In this document: one piece after another, positions 7,585 through 16,673 of the stretch | Position numbering within the stretch: the stretch's first letter is position 1 | Layout: every line of letters starts with the position of its first letter | Source: Acidobacteriota bacterium | GTDB lineage: Bacteria > Acidobacteriota > Terriglobia > Terriglobales > Acidobacteriaceae | Direction: 5' to 3' | Assembly: GCA_021810735.1 (NCBI GenBank) | Contig: JAJZIF010000021.1 | Span: 1-18,763, forward strand | Length of the DNA stretch: 18,763 nt | Program-made: the position numbers and the translations under genes | The notes under the pieces: model-generated | Seen by the model: only the letters and a program-made list of their open reading frames with translations | What the model was told of the DNA's origin: nothing | Database searches by the model: none

Positions 7585-7983
7585 GTTCCGAATAAGGATG
7601 CTCTTCTTTCATACTATTCCCGCATGACTCGCAACCAAGCCATCTTGAAGAGAACCTGCTAGCGCCCCGATTCCCAACCCTCCCAAAGTCTCAAAATTGC
7701 CCTTTTCTCCCTCTAACCCGGAACAATTTTGTCAATTTATGCATTTTTTTCTTGATTTACAGCCCGGTTCCTGCCATAACAAGGTCACGATTTAGTGAAA
7801 TGGCAGTTTGTCTAAGTCGTTTTTGGAAGGCCGTTTTTGATGTTTTGCATTAGTAATACCTTTTGTGCCCGCCAGGTCGCGGTGAAGCTTCCGTAATCTG
7901 CGCTATCCGCGCGGAAACGGGGCTTTTGCTGTTTATGGAGGGAAACAAGAGGCGGACATTCGCCCATAACAAGAGGAGTTGCC
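7585..7983. other. Divergent intergenic region with long cold-shock leader
   Basis: These 399 bp separate the YihY gene from the cold-shock gene. The left third is T-rich. The right part would be a transcribed leader of about 200 bases if the promoter at 7752-7780 is used. It contains a possible stem around 7889-7915 (TTCCG with CGGAA) and a small GGCG/CGCC hairpin (7951-7964) just before the ribosome site AGGAG (7974-7978). The 10-mer CCATAACAAG occurs twice (7774 and 7964). No protein-coding frame is convincing here. Confidence 0.5.
7752..7780 (+). promoter_or_regulatory. Possible promoter of the cold-shock gene
   Basis: TTGATT (7752-7757), a 17-bp spacer and CATAAC (7775-7780) form a moderate sigma-70-like match lying in an AT-rich patch. 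It implies a 5' leader of about 195 bases. The -10 is imperfect, so this remains a guess. Confidence 0.3.
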
Positions 7984-8190
7984 GTGAAAGAGCAAGGCGT
8001 AGTCAAGTGGTTTAACGGAGCTAAAGGTTACGGTTTCATTCAGCGGTCCACCGGAGAAGACGTATTCGTCCATTTCTCCGCTATCCAGGACTCGGGCTAC
8101 AAGACATTGAACGAGGGCGAAGCTGTCGAGTTCGAGTGTCAGCAGGGGCCCAAGGGATTGAACGCAGCCAATGTAGTGCGCGGCGCTTAG
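7984..8190 (+). CDS. Cold-shock domain protein (CspA family)
   Basis: A single 68-residue cold-shock domain with both nucleic-acid-binding motifs: RNP1 KGYGFI (residues 14-19) and RNP2 VFVHF (27-31), plus the leading [15 protein letters not shown] block. Such proteins bind single-stranded RNA and DNA in the cytoplasm and act as RNA chaperones or antiterminators. Translation starts at GTG 7984, chosen because AGGAG (7974-7978) sits five bases upstream and no in-frame ATG fits. The length is normal. The long leader suggests post-transcriptional control as for other csp genes, but temperature response is inference. It converges on queG with only 26 bp between the stops, and no clear terminator is seen in that gap. 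Confidence 0.93.
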   Translation: MKEQGVVKWFNGAKGYGFIQRSTGEDVFVHFSAIQDSGYKTLNEGEAVEFECQQGPKGLNAANVVRGA

Positions 8191-8216
8191 TCCACCGTCC
8201 AGCCCAATCCAAAATT

Positions 8217-9395
8217 TCAGCTCTTCTCCGGAGTCGCGCAGTCAGGCTTTCCGCCACCTATTGCATCCGGGCCTCGCTTGCCCGCGAGGCTCGGGCTCGC
8301 CTCCAGTCTGGCGACAGCCCACCTGCTCGCCTCCGCGACCTCGTCTTCGCTTGATTGCGCCCACTCGCGCAGCCGCGGCAGAAACCCCCTGCTGCCGCTG
8401 TTGCCCATCGCAATCGCCAGATTCCGTCGAAATCCCGTAAATTTCGCCCGTTTCACCGGAGACCCGAAAAATCGTTCCCCGAAAGCACTTTCATCCATCT
8501 CCGCCAGCCATTCCAGCGCCGGATTCACCAGGTCCCTGCGTGTCTCCAACTCGGCATCACTCCCCACCGGCGCCCTTCGTCGTGAGTTCCACGGGCACAC
8601 ATCCTGACAAATATCGCAGCCGAACACCTGCCTTCCGATTCCCTCCCGCAAATCCTCGGGAATGCTTCCCCGGTGCTCTATCGTCAGGTATGAAATGCAC
8701 CGGGTCGCATCCATCTGCCTCGGCGCCACCAGCGCACCCGTCGGGCACGCATCAATGCACCGGGTACAAATCCCGCAGCGGTCGGCTGCCAGCGCGGCCG
8801 ATTCGCCCGCCGGCACTTCCAAGGATGTCAAAATTACCCCCAGAAACAGCCACGACCCCAGCTTCTGGTTCAACAGGCAGGTATTCTTGCCCACCCACCC
8901 CAATCCGGCGTATTGCGCATACACGCGTTCCACCAGCGGACCCGTGTCTACATAGCACCGCGCTTCAAATTCTCCAAACTCCCCAGCCAGCCTGGCCCGC
9001 AGCCGCTCCAGCCTCCGCAACAGCACCTTGTGATAATCCGTTGGTTTGCCGCCGCTCCCCGTCCACGCATACCGTGCAATCCACCCTGCGTCCGCTGGCG
9101 CCGGATCCGTGGAATAAGGCGCATCGCCGTTGTAATTGACCATGCACACTATGACGGACCGCGCCCACGGCATGGCTTCACGCAGCGACGATCGCAACAG
9201 CTGCCCAGCCGGGTTCCGCCGTTTCAGATATTCCATCGTCCCCGCTCGTCCAGCCTCCACCCACGCCTCAAACCGCTCCCGCTCGCGCAAGTCTTCCGCG
9301 CTCCCTGGCTCGGGAACCGCAGCCATCCCGGCGCCGGAGAATCCCTCCTCCTCAGCCAGAACCCATATCCGCCCCTGTAGTCCCACCGTCGCCAT
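8217..9395 (-). CDS. queG: Epoxyqueuosine reductase QueG
   Basis: QueG reduces epoxyqueuosine to queuosine in the wobble position of tRNAs with GUN anticodons, using cobalamin and two [4Fe-4S] clusters in the cytosol. The 392-residue protein shows [25 protein letters not shown] (about 148-172), containing the conserved Asp150 of the active site. It also shows the ferredoxin-like cysteines [12 protein letters not shown] (207-218) and [11 protein letters not shown] (260-270). The C-terminal part ([24 protein letters not shown]...) is the helical repeat region found in longer QueG proteins. The ATG at 9395 is close to AGAGAG. It is divergent from the UXS gene with 133 bp between them. Other queuosine genes are not in the window. 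Confidence 0.95.
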   Translation of the reverse strand: MATVGLQGRIWVLAEEEGFSGAGMAAVPEPGSAEDLRERERFEAWVEAGRAGTMEYLKRRNPAGQLLRSSLREAMPWARSVIVCMVNYNGDAPYSTDPAPADAGWIARYAWTGSGGKPTDYHKVLLRRLERLRARLAGEFGEFEARCYVDTGPLVERVYAQYAGLGWVGKNTCLLNQKLGSWLFLGVILTSLEVPAGESAALAADRCGICTRCIDACPTGALVAPRQMDATRCISYLTIEHRGSIPEDLREGIGRQVFGCDICQDVCPWNSRRRAPVGSDAELETRRDLVNPALEWLAEMDESAFGERFFGSPVKRAKFTGFRRNLAIAMGNSGSRGFLPRLREWAQSSEDEVAEASRWAVARLEASPSLAGKRGPDAIGGGKPDCATPEKS

Positions 9396-9528
9396 CTCTC
9401 TATGCCACTATCCCAGAATTAATTCATGGGAGTCACGATCCTCTTCCGGTTGCCGCCGATTCATCTCCTTCGCTACCATCGCGTTAGGCAATAAATCAGA
9501 TCGCTCACTCGCCCACAGAGAGAGATTC

Positions 9529-10479
9529 ATGCGTGTACTCGTCACTGGAGCCGCCGGCTTCCTCGGCTCCCACCTAACCGATGCTCTGGTCGCCGAGGGG
9601 CACTCCGTCATCGGGGTCGACAACCTTTGCACCGGCTCACTCGACAATCTCAGGCATCTGAAGAGTGAATCCCGCTTCGAGCTCGTCGAGCAGGACATCA
9701 TCGAACCATTCGATCTTGGCCCCGTCGATTACGTCTTCAATTTCGCCTCGCCGGCCAGCCCCGTCGACTATACCCGCCTCGGCGTCGAAACCCTCCGCGT
9801 CGGCTCCGACGGCACCCGTAACGTCCTCGATATCGCGCATCGCTATCAGGCCAGATTTTTGCACGCTTCCACTTCGGAGTGCTACGGCGACCCATCCGTT
9901 CATCCCCAGACTGAGGACTACTGGGGCAATGTGAATCCCATCGGGCCCCGCTCCGTTTACGACGAGGCCAAGCGCTTCTCTGAGGCGCTCATTATGGCCT
10001 ACCACCGCTACTACCACGTAGACACGCGCATGGTCCGCATCTTCAACACCTACGGGCCCCGCCTCCAGAAAAATGATGGTCGCGTCATCTCCAATTTCAT
10101 GGTCCAGGCCCTCAGGGGCGAAGACCTCACCGTCTACGGCGATGGCGGCCAGACGCGCAGCTTCTGCTATGTCTCGGACGAAATCGACGGCATCCTGCGC
10201 CTTTCGCGCTCCGACGAGCACCTGCCCACCAACATCGGCAATCCCGTCGAGTGGACCATCCTTGATTGCGCCAAGGCTGTCCTCAAAGTCACCGGTTCCT
10301 CCAGCCGCATCGTCTACCATCCCCTGCCGCAGGACGACCCCACACAACGCCAGCCCGATATCTCCAAGGCAAAGCGCCTCCTCGGCTGGGAACCGAGGGT
10401 CGATCTTGAAAGTGGCCTCCGCCTCAGCCTCGAGTATTTCCGCTCCTGCGTAGCCGCCGAGGCCGCCTCCAGTCTCTGA
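9529..10479 (+). CDS. uxs: UDP-glucuronate decarboxylase (UDP-xylose synthase), SDR family
   Basis: The predicted reaction is oxidation and decarboxylation of UDP-glucuronate to UDP-xylose with bound NAD, supplying xylose for surface polysaccharide. The 316 residues form an extended short-chain dehydrogenase: NAD-binding TGAAGFLG (6-13), active-site STSE (114-117) in [14 protein letters not shown], then [19 protein letters not shown] with Tyr144 and Lys148, and RIFNTYGPR. The stretch HPQ...[12 protein letters not shown]...YDE.KR is characteristic of UXS rather than of 4-epimerases or dTDP-glucose dehydratase. The ATG at 9529, with AGAGAGAG just before it, was chosen because it begins exactly at the Rossmann beta strand ([10 protein letters not shown]). 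The frame is open further upstream, but that part is antisense to queG and not protein-like. No glycosyltransferases flank it. Confidence 0.92.
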   Translation: MRVLVTGAAGFLGSHLTDALVAEGHSVIGVDNLCTGSLDNLRHLKSESRFELVEQDIIEPFDLGPVDYVFNFASPASPVDYTRLGVETLRVGSDGTRNVLDIAHRYQARFLHASTSECYGDPSVHPQTEDYWGNVNPIGPRSVYDEAKRFSEALIMAYHRYYHVDTRMVRIFNTYGPRLQKNDGRVISNFMVQALRGEDLTVYGDGGQTRSFCYVSDEIDGILRLSRSDEHLPTNIGNPVEWTILDCAKAVLKVTGSSSRIVYHPLPQDDPTQRQPDISKAKRLLGWEPRVDLESGLRLSLEYFRSCVAAEAASSL

Positions 10480-10569
10480 CCGTCCGTCGACGGCCATCGC
10501 ACTGGCGTGTGAGCGCTTTTCTGGCTCTCTGCGTCCAGTTGTTTTAGCATTTCCAGTTAGGTATCTGCC

Positions 10570-11109
10570 ATGAAGCTCACGACTCTCCGAAATCGGGTAC
10601 GCCGCACGACCGGCGGCCATTCGCTCCTTGAAGCAGGCTTTACGCTGATGGAACTGCTGATCGTCATCTCGATCATGCTTATCCTCATGCTCATCGCCAT
10701 CCCCAACATGCTCAATCTCCGGGCCTCGGCGAACGAGACTTCGGCGTTGGAATCCCTGCGCGCAATTCAGGAAGCGGAGACTCAATACAACGCCACCTAC
10801 CCGCAGGACGGCTATGCCTGCTCGCTGGCCGCGCTCGGCGGCGAAGGTAAGTCCGGCCCACCCACCGCGCAAGCCGCGCAGCTGCTGCCCAATGACCTCG
10901 CCGCGGGCGAAAAGTCCGGCTATACCTTCAACATCACCAATTGCACCAAGACCACCGTCAACAACCACGACATGTATACCAGCTACGAAGCCACCGCCGT
11001 GCCCCAGGCTGTCGGCAAGACCGGCCATCGCGGCTTTTGCCTCGACATGTCGGGCACCATCAAGGCTGACCCAGCCGGTGGCGTCAACTGCACGGTACCC
11101 CTCCAGTAA
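10570..11109 (+). CDS. Type IV pilin-like protein with prepilin leader
   Basis: The 179-residue product has a class III signal: EAG|FTLMELLIVISIMLILMLIAIPN, with cleavage expected after Gly23, Phe24 as the N-methylated residue and Glu28 as the conserved Glu5. The hydrophobic helix that packs pilus cores follows. The leader is long (23 residues, basic, KLTTLRNRVRRTTGG) compared with the usual 6-10. A second, weaker match to the cleavage pattern (GGHSLLE) lies just before the real one. The rest is a small globular head with several Cys (CSLAALGG, NCTKTT, FCLDMSG, NCTV) that may form disulfides. It could be a major pilin, a minor pilin or a type II secretion pseudopilin; no assembly genes are nearby. 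The stop overlaps the lolA start by one base (TAATG). Confidence 0.88.
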   Translation: MKLTTLRNRVRRTTGGHSLLEAGFTLMELLIVISIMLILMLIAIPNMLNLRASANETSALESLRAIQEAETQYNATYPQDGYACSLAALGGEGKSGPPTAQAAQLLPNDLAAGEKSGYTFNITNCTKTTVNNHDMYTSYEATAVPQAVGKTGHRGFCLDMSGTIKADPAGGVNCTVPLQ

Positions 11110-11792
11110 TGACAAGATTCTCATCCCGCCGCCAGTTCTCCGCGCTCTGGCGGCTTTTCGTTCTCCTTCCGTTCTTCGCGCTCAGCCTGTCAGCCCGTGC
11201 GGCCACGCTCGATGCCGCCACACTGGCTCGCCGCGTCGACCGTCACTATGACGAACTCCGCTCACTTGAGGTCCAATTCGTCCAGACTTACGAAGGCATG
11301 GGCATGAATAAGCGCCAATCCGGCGCCCTGCTGCTCAAAAAGCCCGGCCTCATGCGCTGGACCTACACCGACCCCAACGGCAAGCTCTACATCCTCAATC
11401 ACAAGTACGGCTACTTCTACACACCCGGCCAGACAGAGGCCCAGCGCGTCCCCGCTAAGCAGATTGACGACCTCCAGTCCCCACTCCGCTTCCTCCTCGG
11501 CCACACGAACCTGGAACGCGAAATCAGCGACCTCCGCATCATTTCCCAGCAGAACGGCGCCTATACCCTTCAGGGCGTTCCGCGCCGCATGGGCAAACAG
11601 ATCTCCAGCCTGAGTCTAACCGTCACTCCCGACGGCATCATCCGCCAGATCCGCGTCGTCGAAACCGACGGCGTCGTCAACGAATTCCAGTTTTCCGGTG
11701 AGACCGACAACGTCCCTGCACCCGATTCCGCTTTCGAGTTTCATGCGCCTGCCGGCGTGGCCATCGTCGACGGTTCCTCGCCGATGCAATAA
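11109..11792 (+). CDS. lolA: Outer-membrane lipoprotein carrier protein LolA
   Basis: LolA ferries lipoproteins through the periplasm from the LolCDE exporter to the outer membrane. The 227-residue precursor has a signal peptide (basic MTRFSSRRQF, hydrophobic LFVLLPFFALSLS, cleavage after ARA at about residue 31). The mature part has family features: LRSLEVQFVQTYEG, SGALLLKKPGLMRWTYTDPNGKLYILNHKYGYFYTPG, and a late VVNEFQFSGETDN region. The RWTY-P-GK-Y pattern is typical of the LolA half-barrel. The ATG at 11109 overlaps the pilin stop (TAATG) and no separate ribosome site is seen, so translation is probably coupled to the pilin. LolA is more often next to ftsK or recombination factor genes, so this pairing is odd. 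LolB is not in the window. Confidence 0.9.
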   Translation: MTRFSSRRQFSALWRLFVLLPFFALSLSARAATLDAATLARRVDRHYDELRSLEVQFVQTYEGMGMNKRQSGALLLKKPGLMRWTYTDPNGKLYILNHKYGYFYTPGQTEAQRVPAKQIDDLQSPLRFLLGHTNLEREISDLRIISQQNGAYTLQGVPRRMGKQISSLSLTVTPDGIIRQIRVVETDGVVNEFQFSGETDNVPAPDSAFEFHAPAGVAIVDGSSPMQ

Positions 11793-11850
11793 CCCCCCAA
11801 CCAACACTTCTCCCCCGATCCAGGGAACGGAGTGGAGCCGTTAAAGTGCT

Positions 11851-11969
11851 CTAGAGCATTTCCCCTATTCCTGTGAACTTTCTGAATTCAACCAAGCGCA
11901 GCTTTTCTTAACGGAAAAGCTGCGTTGAGATTCTCTCTTCGGTCTATACCAATAGGGGAAATGCTCTAG
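11851..11969. repeat. 119-bp palindromic repeat element (MITE-like) with 19-bp terminal inverted repeats
   Basis: The ends are perfect inverted repeats: CTAGAGCATTTCCCCTATT at 11851-11869 and its complement at 11951-11969. Inside lies a second hairpin with an 11-bp stem (CGCAGCTTTTC, 11897-11907, with 11914-11924) and a TTAACG loop. No coding frame fits in it. The shape is that of a non-autonomous miniature transposable element or a large REP-like palindrome. TA or CTAG at both outer ends could be a target duplication. It fills most of the gap between convergent lolA and ccmB, and its right end contains the ccmB stop codon. It might also act as a terminator for both genes. Whether it is multicopy cannot be seen from one window. 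Confidence 0.8.
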
Positions 11970-12652
11970 CCTTCGGCGTGGAGCACTGTGTCAAAGAGCA
12001 GCAGGCAGACGGTGGTGAAGATGATGTCGTAGACGGCGAGCATTTTGATCCAAAGAGTTGGCTCGGAGGTGCCCGTGAGAATCGCCGTGGTGGACATGAC
12101 CATCGCGAGCAGGGCGGGGATGAAGATGGGCAGCAGGATGAGCGGCAGGAGCAGTTCGCGGCTGCGAGTGCGGATGGAAAGTGCTGCGAAAAAGACGCCG
12201 TTGACGATCAGAGCCCAGGTGCCGAGAGGGATGACGGCAGCCAGAAGCCAGACATTTCCGACCACGTTCAGGTTGTAGAAGATGACGAAGATCGGGGTGA
12301 GGATCAGTTCGACGGTGGTGAGCAGGATGAAGTTGGCGAGGACCTTCCCGATGAAGAGGTCATTGGCACCGGCATTGGTCATGCGCTGGGCGTCGAGCAC
12401 CTGATTCTGCAACTCGCGCGCCCATACCTGATTAAGTGCGCTCATGGCGGCGAACATGACCGCGACGCAGAGAATCGCGCCGGTAAATTTGTGCAGGTCC
12501 GGGTTGGTGGGATCAAAGGCGAGACTGAAGATGGCTACGACCAGCAATGCAAAGAAAAGCATGGCGTTGGCGGAGTCTTTGGATCGCCATTCAATCTTGA
12601 GATCCTTGGCGAGGTGGACAAGGACATAGGGGCGACGGCGGATGGCGCTCAT
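11966..12652 (-). CDS. ccmB: Heme ABC exporter permease CcmB
   Basis: CcmB is the membrane permease that pairs with the ATPase CcmA; CcmAB uses ATP to release heme-loaded CcmE from CcmC-CcmD. The 228 residues contain about six membrane helices and the family blocks HLAKDLKIEWRSKDSANAML near the start, LNQVWARELQNQVLDAQRMTNAG in the first large loop, and RSRELLLPLILLPIFIPALL later. The length is usual (about 220). Its ATG overlaps the ybaK stop (ATGA), so it is coupled to ybaK. The TAG stop lies in the outermost bases of the palindromic repeat element, yet the C-terminus (LFDTVLHAEG) has a normal length, so the protein does not look truncated. ccmC, normally next in order, is absent here and lies near 905 on the other strand. 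Confidence 0.94.
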   Translation of the reverse strand: MSAIRRRPYVLVHLAKDLKIEWRSKDSANAMLFFALLVVAIFSLAFDPTNPDLHKFTGAILCVAVMFAAMSALNQVWARELQNQVLDAQRMTNAGANDLFIGKVLANFILLTTVELILTPIFVIFYNLNVVGNVWLLAAVIPLGTWALIVNGVFFAALSIRTRSRELLLPLILLPIFIPALLAMVMSTTAILTGTSEPTLWIKMLAVYDIIFTTVCLLLFDTVLHAEG

Positions 12653-13128
12653 GATGCGGCCTCCCGGGTAAGCGGCGCAAGGATGGCCTCGGACGCCCGG
12701 AGGTAATCGGCGGGCGAAAGCAGCATCTGCAGGCCGCGCGCGCCAGCGGAGACAGAGATAGTGTCGAAAAGTTGAATGGTTTCGTCCGCGTAAACAGGGA
12801 AGTTCTTTTTGGCGCCGAAGACCGTGACGCCTCCACGGACATAGCCGGTGAGCGGCTGTACGTCTTTCAGAGAAACCATTTCGGCCTTGCGCGTGCCGGC
12901 TGCCTGAGCGAGTTTCTTGAAGTCGAGCTCCTGGTTTCCTGGGACGACGGCGAAGATGTGTTCGCGGTCGTGCGTGACGCAGAGCAGGGTTTTGAAGACC
13001 TGATCTGGGGGAAGGCCGATTTTTTCGGCCACGATGACGGCAGAGAATTCTTCGGGCTGGACCTCATATTCGCGCAGCTTGTAGGGGATTTTGAGGGTAT
13101 CCAGGAAGCGGGCGGCGTTGGTTCTCAT
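12649..13128 (-). CDS. ybaK: Cys-tRNA(Pro)/aminoacyl-tRNA deacylase YbaK
   Basis: YbaK hydrolyses mischarged tRNAs, classically Cys-tRNA(Pro), in trans in the cytosol. The 159-residue protein has the YbaK/ProX fold markers: N-terminal IPYKLREYEV, AEKIGLPPDQVFKTLLC with the conserved Lys, FAVVPGNQELDFKKLAQAAGTRKAEMVS, and GYVRGGVTVFGAKKNFPVYAD matching the usual GY..GG.SP.G....P....D block. In that block V-T-V replaces the common S-P, a modest divergence. The length is normal. It overlaps ccmA upstream and ccmB downstream by ATGA on both sides, so it is built into the ccm transcript. No functional link between YbaK and cytochrome maturation is established. EbsC-type regulators share the fold and are an alternative. 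Confidence 0.88.
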   Translation of the reverse strand: MRTNAARFLDTLKIPYKLREYEVQPEEFSAVIVAEKIGLPPDQVFKTLLCVTHDREHIFAVVPGNQELDFKKLAQAAGTRKAEMVSLKDVQPLTGYVRGGVTVFGAKKNFPVYADETIQLFDTISVSAGARGLQMLLSPADYLRASEAILAPLTREAAS

Positions 13129-13892
13129 GCGGGTGCTCCCGCGGTGTACGGAGCGTATGCAGGTCCGAGGTGGAGCGAATCGAGTGCGCCAGCGCGCAGG
13201 AACACGAGGTAGTCGGCGATGGGCTCGGCGAGATCGCGCTGATGGGTGGTGAGCACGATGGTACGGCCCTGCTCGCGGATTCTCTGGACAAGGGCGAGCA
13301 TCTGGTGGGCGCTGGCGATGTCCATGTTGGAAAAGGGCTCGTCCAGCAGGAGCAGCTCAGGCTGCGAGATGAGAACGCGGGCGAGCGAAGCCCTCTGGCG
13401 CATGCCCTGTGAATACTGGGATATGGGGCGCTTGAGCTCGGGGTCGAGACTGACGGCCGTGAGCGCCTGCTCCGGGGTGAGGCATTCGCGCTTCTGATAG
13501 AGGCTGGCGAAATAGTGGAGGTTCTCCATCCCGGTGAGCTGGTCGTAAAGCATAGGGGCATGGCTCATGTAGCCGATGCGACCGCGAGCCTCGTCAGGGC
13601 GGATGCCCTCGAAGACCTTGATGTTGCCGTAAGTGGGGCGTATGAGACCGCCAAGCACACGCAGGAGCGTAGATTTGCCGGCGCCGTTTTCTCCGAGCAG
13701 GACGTAACAGCGGGCCGGCTCGATCTGGAGCGTGATTTTGCGGAGTGCGGCGAAGGTGCCGTAGAGCTTGGAGACGGATTCGAGCTGTGCGACGGAGGCC
13801 ATAGATTCAGGGGTTGCAGGAGCATTGGGCTCGTGCTGCCTGGTTGTGAGACTTTCTTTTGCTGCGGTGCCGTCGATGAGGCTCGGGCTCAT
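13125..13892 (-). CDS. ccmA: Heme ABC exporter ATP-binding subunit CcmA
   Basis: CcmA is the cytoplasmic ATPase of the CcmAB complex. Counted from the ATG at 13892 the product has 255 residues. It has Walker A GENGAGKST (67-75), signature YSQGMRQR (160-167, in place of LSGGQ), Walker B LLLLDEP (180-186), the D-loop after it and the switch His217. The SQGMRQR signature and the block LLRVLGGLIRPTYGNIKVFEG fit CcmA. The start is uncertain. ATG 13892 lies 10 bp after the ccmE stop and adds a polar 30-residue extension. ATG 13802 gives 225 residues starting MASVAQLESVSKLYG, closer to the usual size. Neither has a good ribosome site. The stop overlaps the ybaK start (ATGA). Third positions are C-rich, as in the rest of this cluster. 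Confidence 0.92.
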   Translation of the reverse strand: MSPSLIDGTAAKESLTTRQHEPNAPATPESMASVAQLESVSKLYGTFAALRKITLQIEPARCYVLLGENGAGKSTLLRVLGGLIRPTYGNIKVFEGIRPDEARGRIGYMSHAPMLYDQLTGMENLHYFASLYQKRECLTPEQALTAVSLDPELKRPISQYSQGMRQRASLARVLISQPELLLLDEPFSNMDIASAHQMLALVQRIREQGRTIVLTTHQRDLAEPIADYLVFLRAGALDSLHLGPAYAPYTAGAPA

Positions 13893-13902
13893 ACCTTGCG
13901 AG

Positions 13903-16076
<2,174 letters not shown>

Positions 16077-16110
16077 GACTCAGTAACTAGAAGAATTTCA
16101 ACCGTTCGAG

Positions 16111-16150
16111 CCGTCCTCAGGGAAGTTGCCTGGGGGCGGTTTTCATTTTT
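16111..16150 (+). terminator. Rho-independent terminator after thiC
   Basis: An 11-bp stem (CCGTCCTCAGG at 16111-16121 with CCTGGGGGCGG at 16129-16139, two G-T pairs) closes a GAAGTTG loop and is followed by TTTTCATTTTT. Confidence 0.85.
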
Positions 16151-16267
16151 GGAACGACCGAAACGGGGCGGGTTGGAAGTCGCCAGCTAACCCACGATCA
16201 GCCGGTTGTATCTCAATGAATGAGAAGAGGAGAGCTTTATTGGCTCACGAACGAGGAGGCAGTCTTT

Positions 16268-16516
16268 ATGGATACCTTGAAAGTCTGGGCGGCGTTTACG
16301 GTGGGAGTGGCGGCGGGCGCCAGCATTGCGCTTTTGTATGCGCCGCAAACCGGCGAGCGGACGCGCCGGCAATTGCGGCGCAGCATCGAAGACGCCGGCG
16401 ATTACCTGAGGGATACGAAGGATGACGTCCAGGACCGCGCGCAGGACTATGTGAAGCGCAGCCGGGATGTGGTGGAAGAGCTGGTGGATTCGGCGCGGAA
16501 GGTTGTGCGGGTGTAG
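16268..16516 (+). CDS. YtxH-domain small membrane protein
   Basis: An 82-residue protein with one N-terminal membrane helix (about 5-24, KVWAAFTVGVAAGASIALLYA) followed directly by APQTGERTRRQLRRSIEDAG and a long charged amphipathic helix with many Asp, Arg and Lys. This helix plus AP.TG...R arrangement is the YtxH layout (general-stress-type small proteins); the molecular function is unknown. The ATG at 16268 is chosen because a perfect AGGAGG (16254-16259) lies eight bases upstream. An in-frame ATG at 16220 would add 16 polar residues before the helix and has less support. It stands between two terminators, so it appears to be a single-gene unit; no promoter was recognised. Confidence 0.8.
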   Translation: MDTLKVWAAFTVGVAAGASIALLYAPQTGERTRRQLRRSIEDAGDYLRDTKDDVQDRAQDYVKRSRDVVEELVDSARKVVRV

Positions 16517-16557
16517 ACGGCCGCGTTTTGTCGATCTAAAGCATTATTGCCGTTAGG

Positions 16558-16591
16558 AAGGGGTTGCGAGGGGTTTCTCGCAACCCCTTTT
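16558..16591 (+). terminator. Strong terminator after the ytxH-like gene
   Basis: A perfect 13-bp stem (AAGGGGTTGCGAG at 16558-16570 with 16577-16589) closes a GGGTTT loop and ends in TTTT. The A-rich left foot is short, so it acts mainly on plus-strand transcripts. Confidence 0.88.
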
Positions 16592-16631
16592 GGTTTGTCT
16601 GGCTGCGCGGATGCGGCGGGTTGTTTAGGAC

Positions 16632-16673
16632 CGATGTATACGCCGTATACTTTATATCGTATACATCGTATAC
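16632..16673 (+). promoter_or_regulatory. Operator array of four GTATAC palindromes abutting tetR
   Basis: GTATAC occurs at 16636, 16645, 16659 and 16668, arranged as two pairs with a 9-bp period (GTATAC-GCC-GTATAC and GTATAC-ATC-GTATAC) whose starts are 23 bp apart. The outer parts CGATGTATACG (16632-16642) and CGTATACATCG (16658-16668) are exact inverted repeats of 11 bp. TATACT (16647-16652) could be a -10 inside the array. The array ends at the base before the tetR GTG, so a bound repressor would block its own promoter. Autoregulation is inference from position and symmetry. Confidence 0.7.

Noticed and set aside
7785..7798. TCAC-N6-GTGA inverted repeat before the cold-shock gene as a third CRP-like site
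   Set aside because: The arms are in the reverse order (TCAC first), so it is not the CRP-type arrangement; it is probably chance.
9136..9528. Upstream extension of the UXS reading frame
   Set aside because: The region is antisense to queG and lacks UXS homology; the Rossmann strand begins exactly at ATG 9529.
9637..11124. Minus-strand open frame of 495 codons opposite the UXS and pilin genes
   Set aside because: It crosses two well-supported plus-strand genes and has shadow composition.
16207..16217. GTATCTCAATG repeated at 17231-17241 before the lnt-like start
   Set aside because: An 11-base match with no shared context; probably chance.
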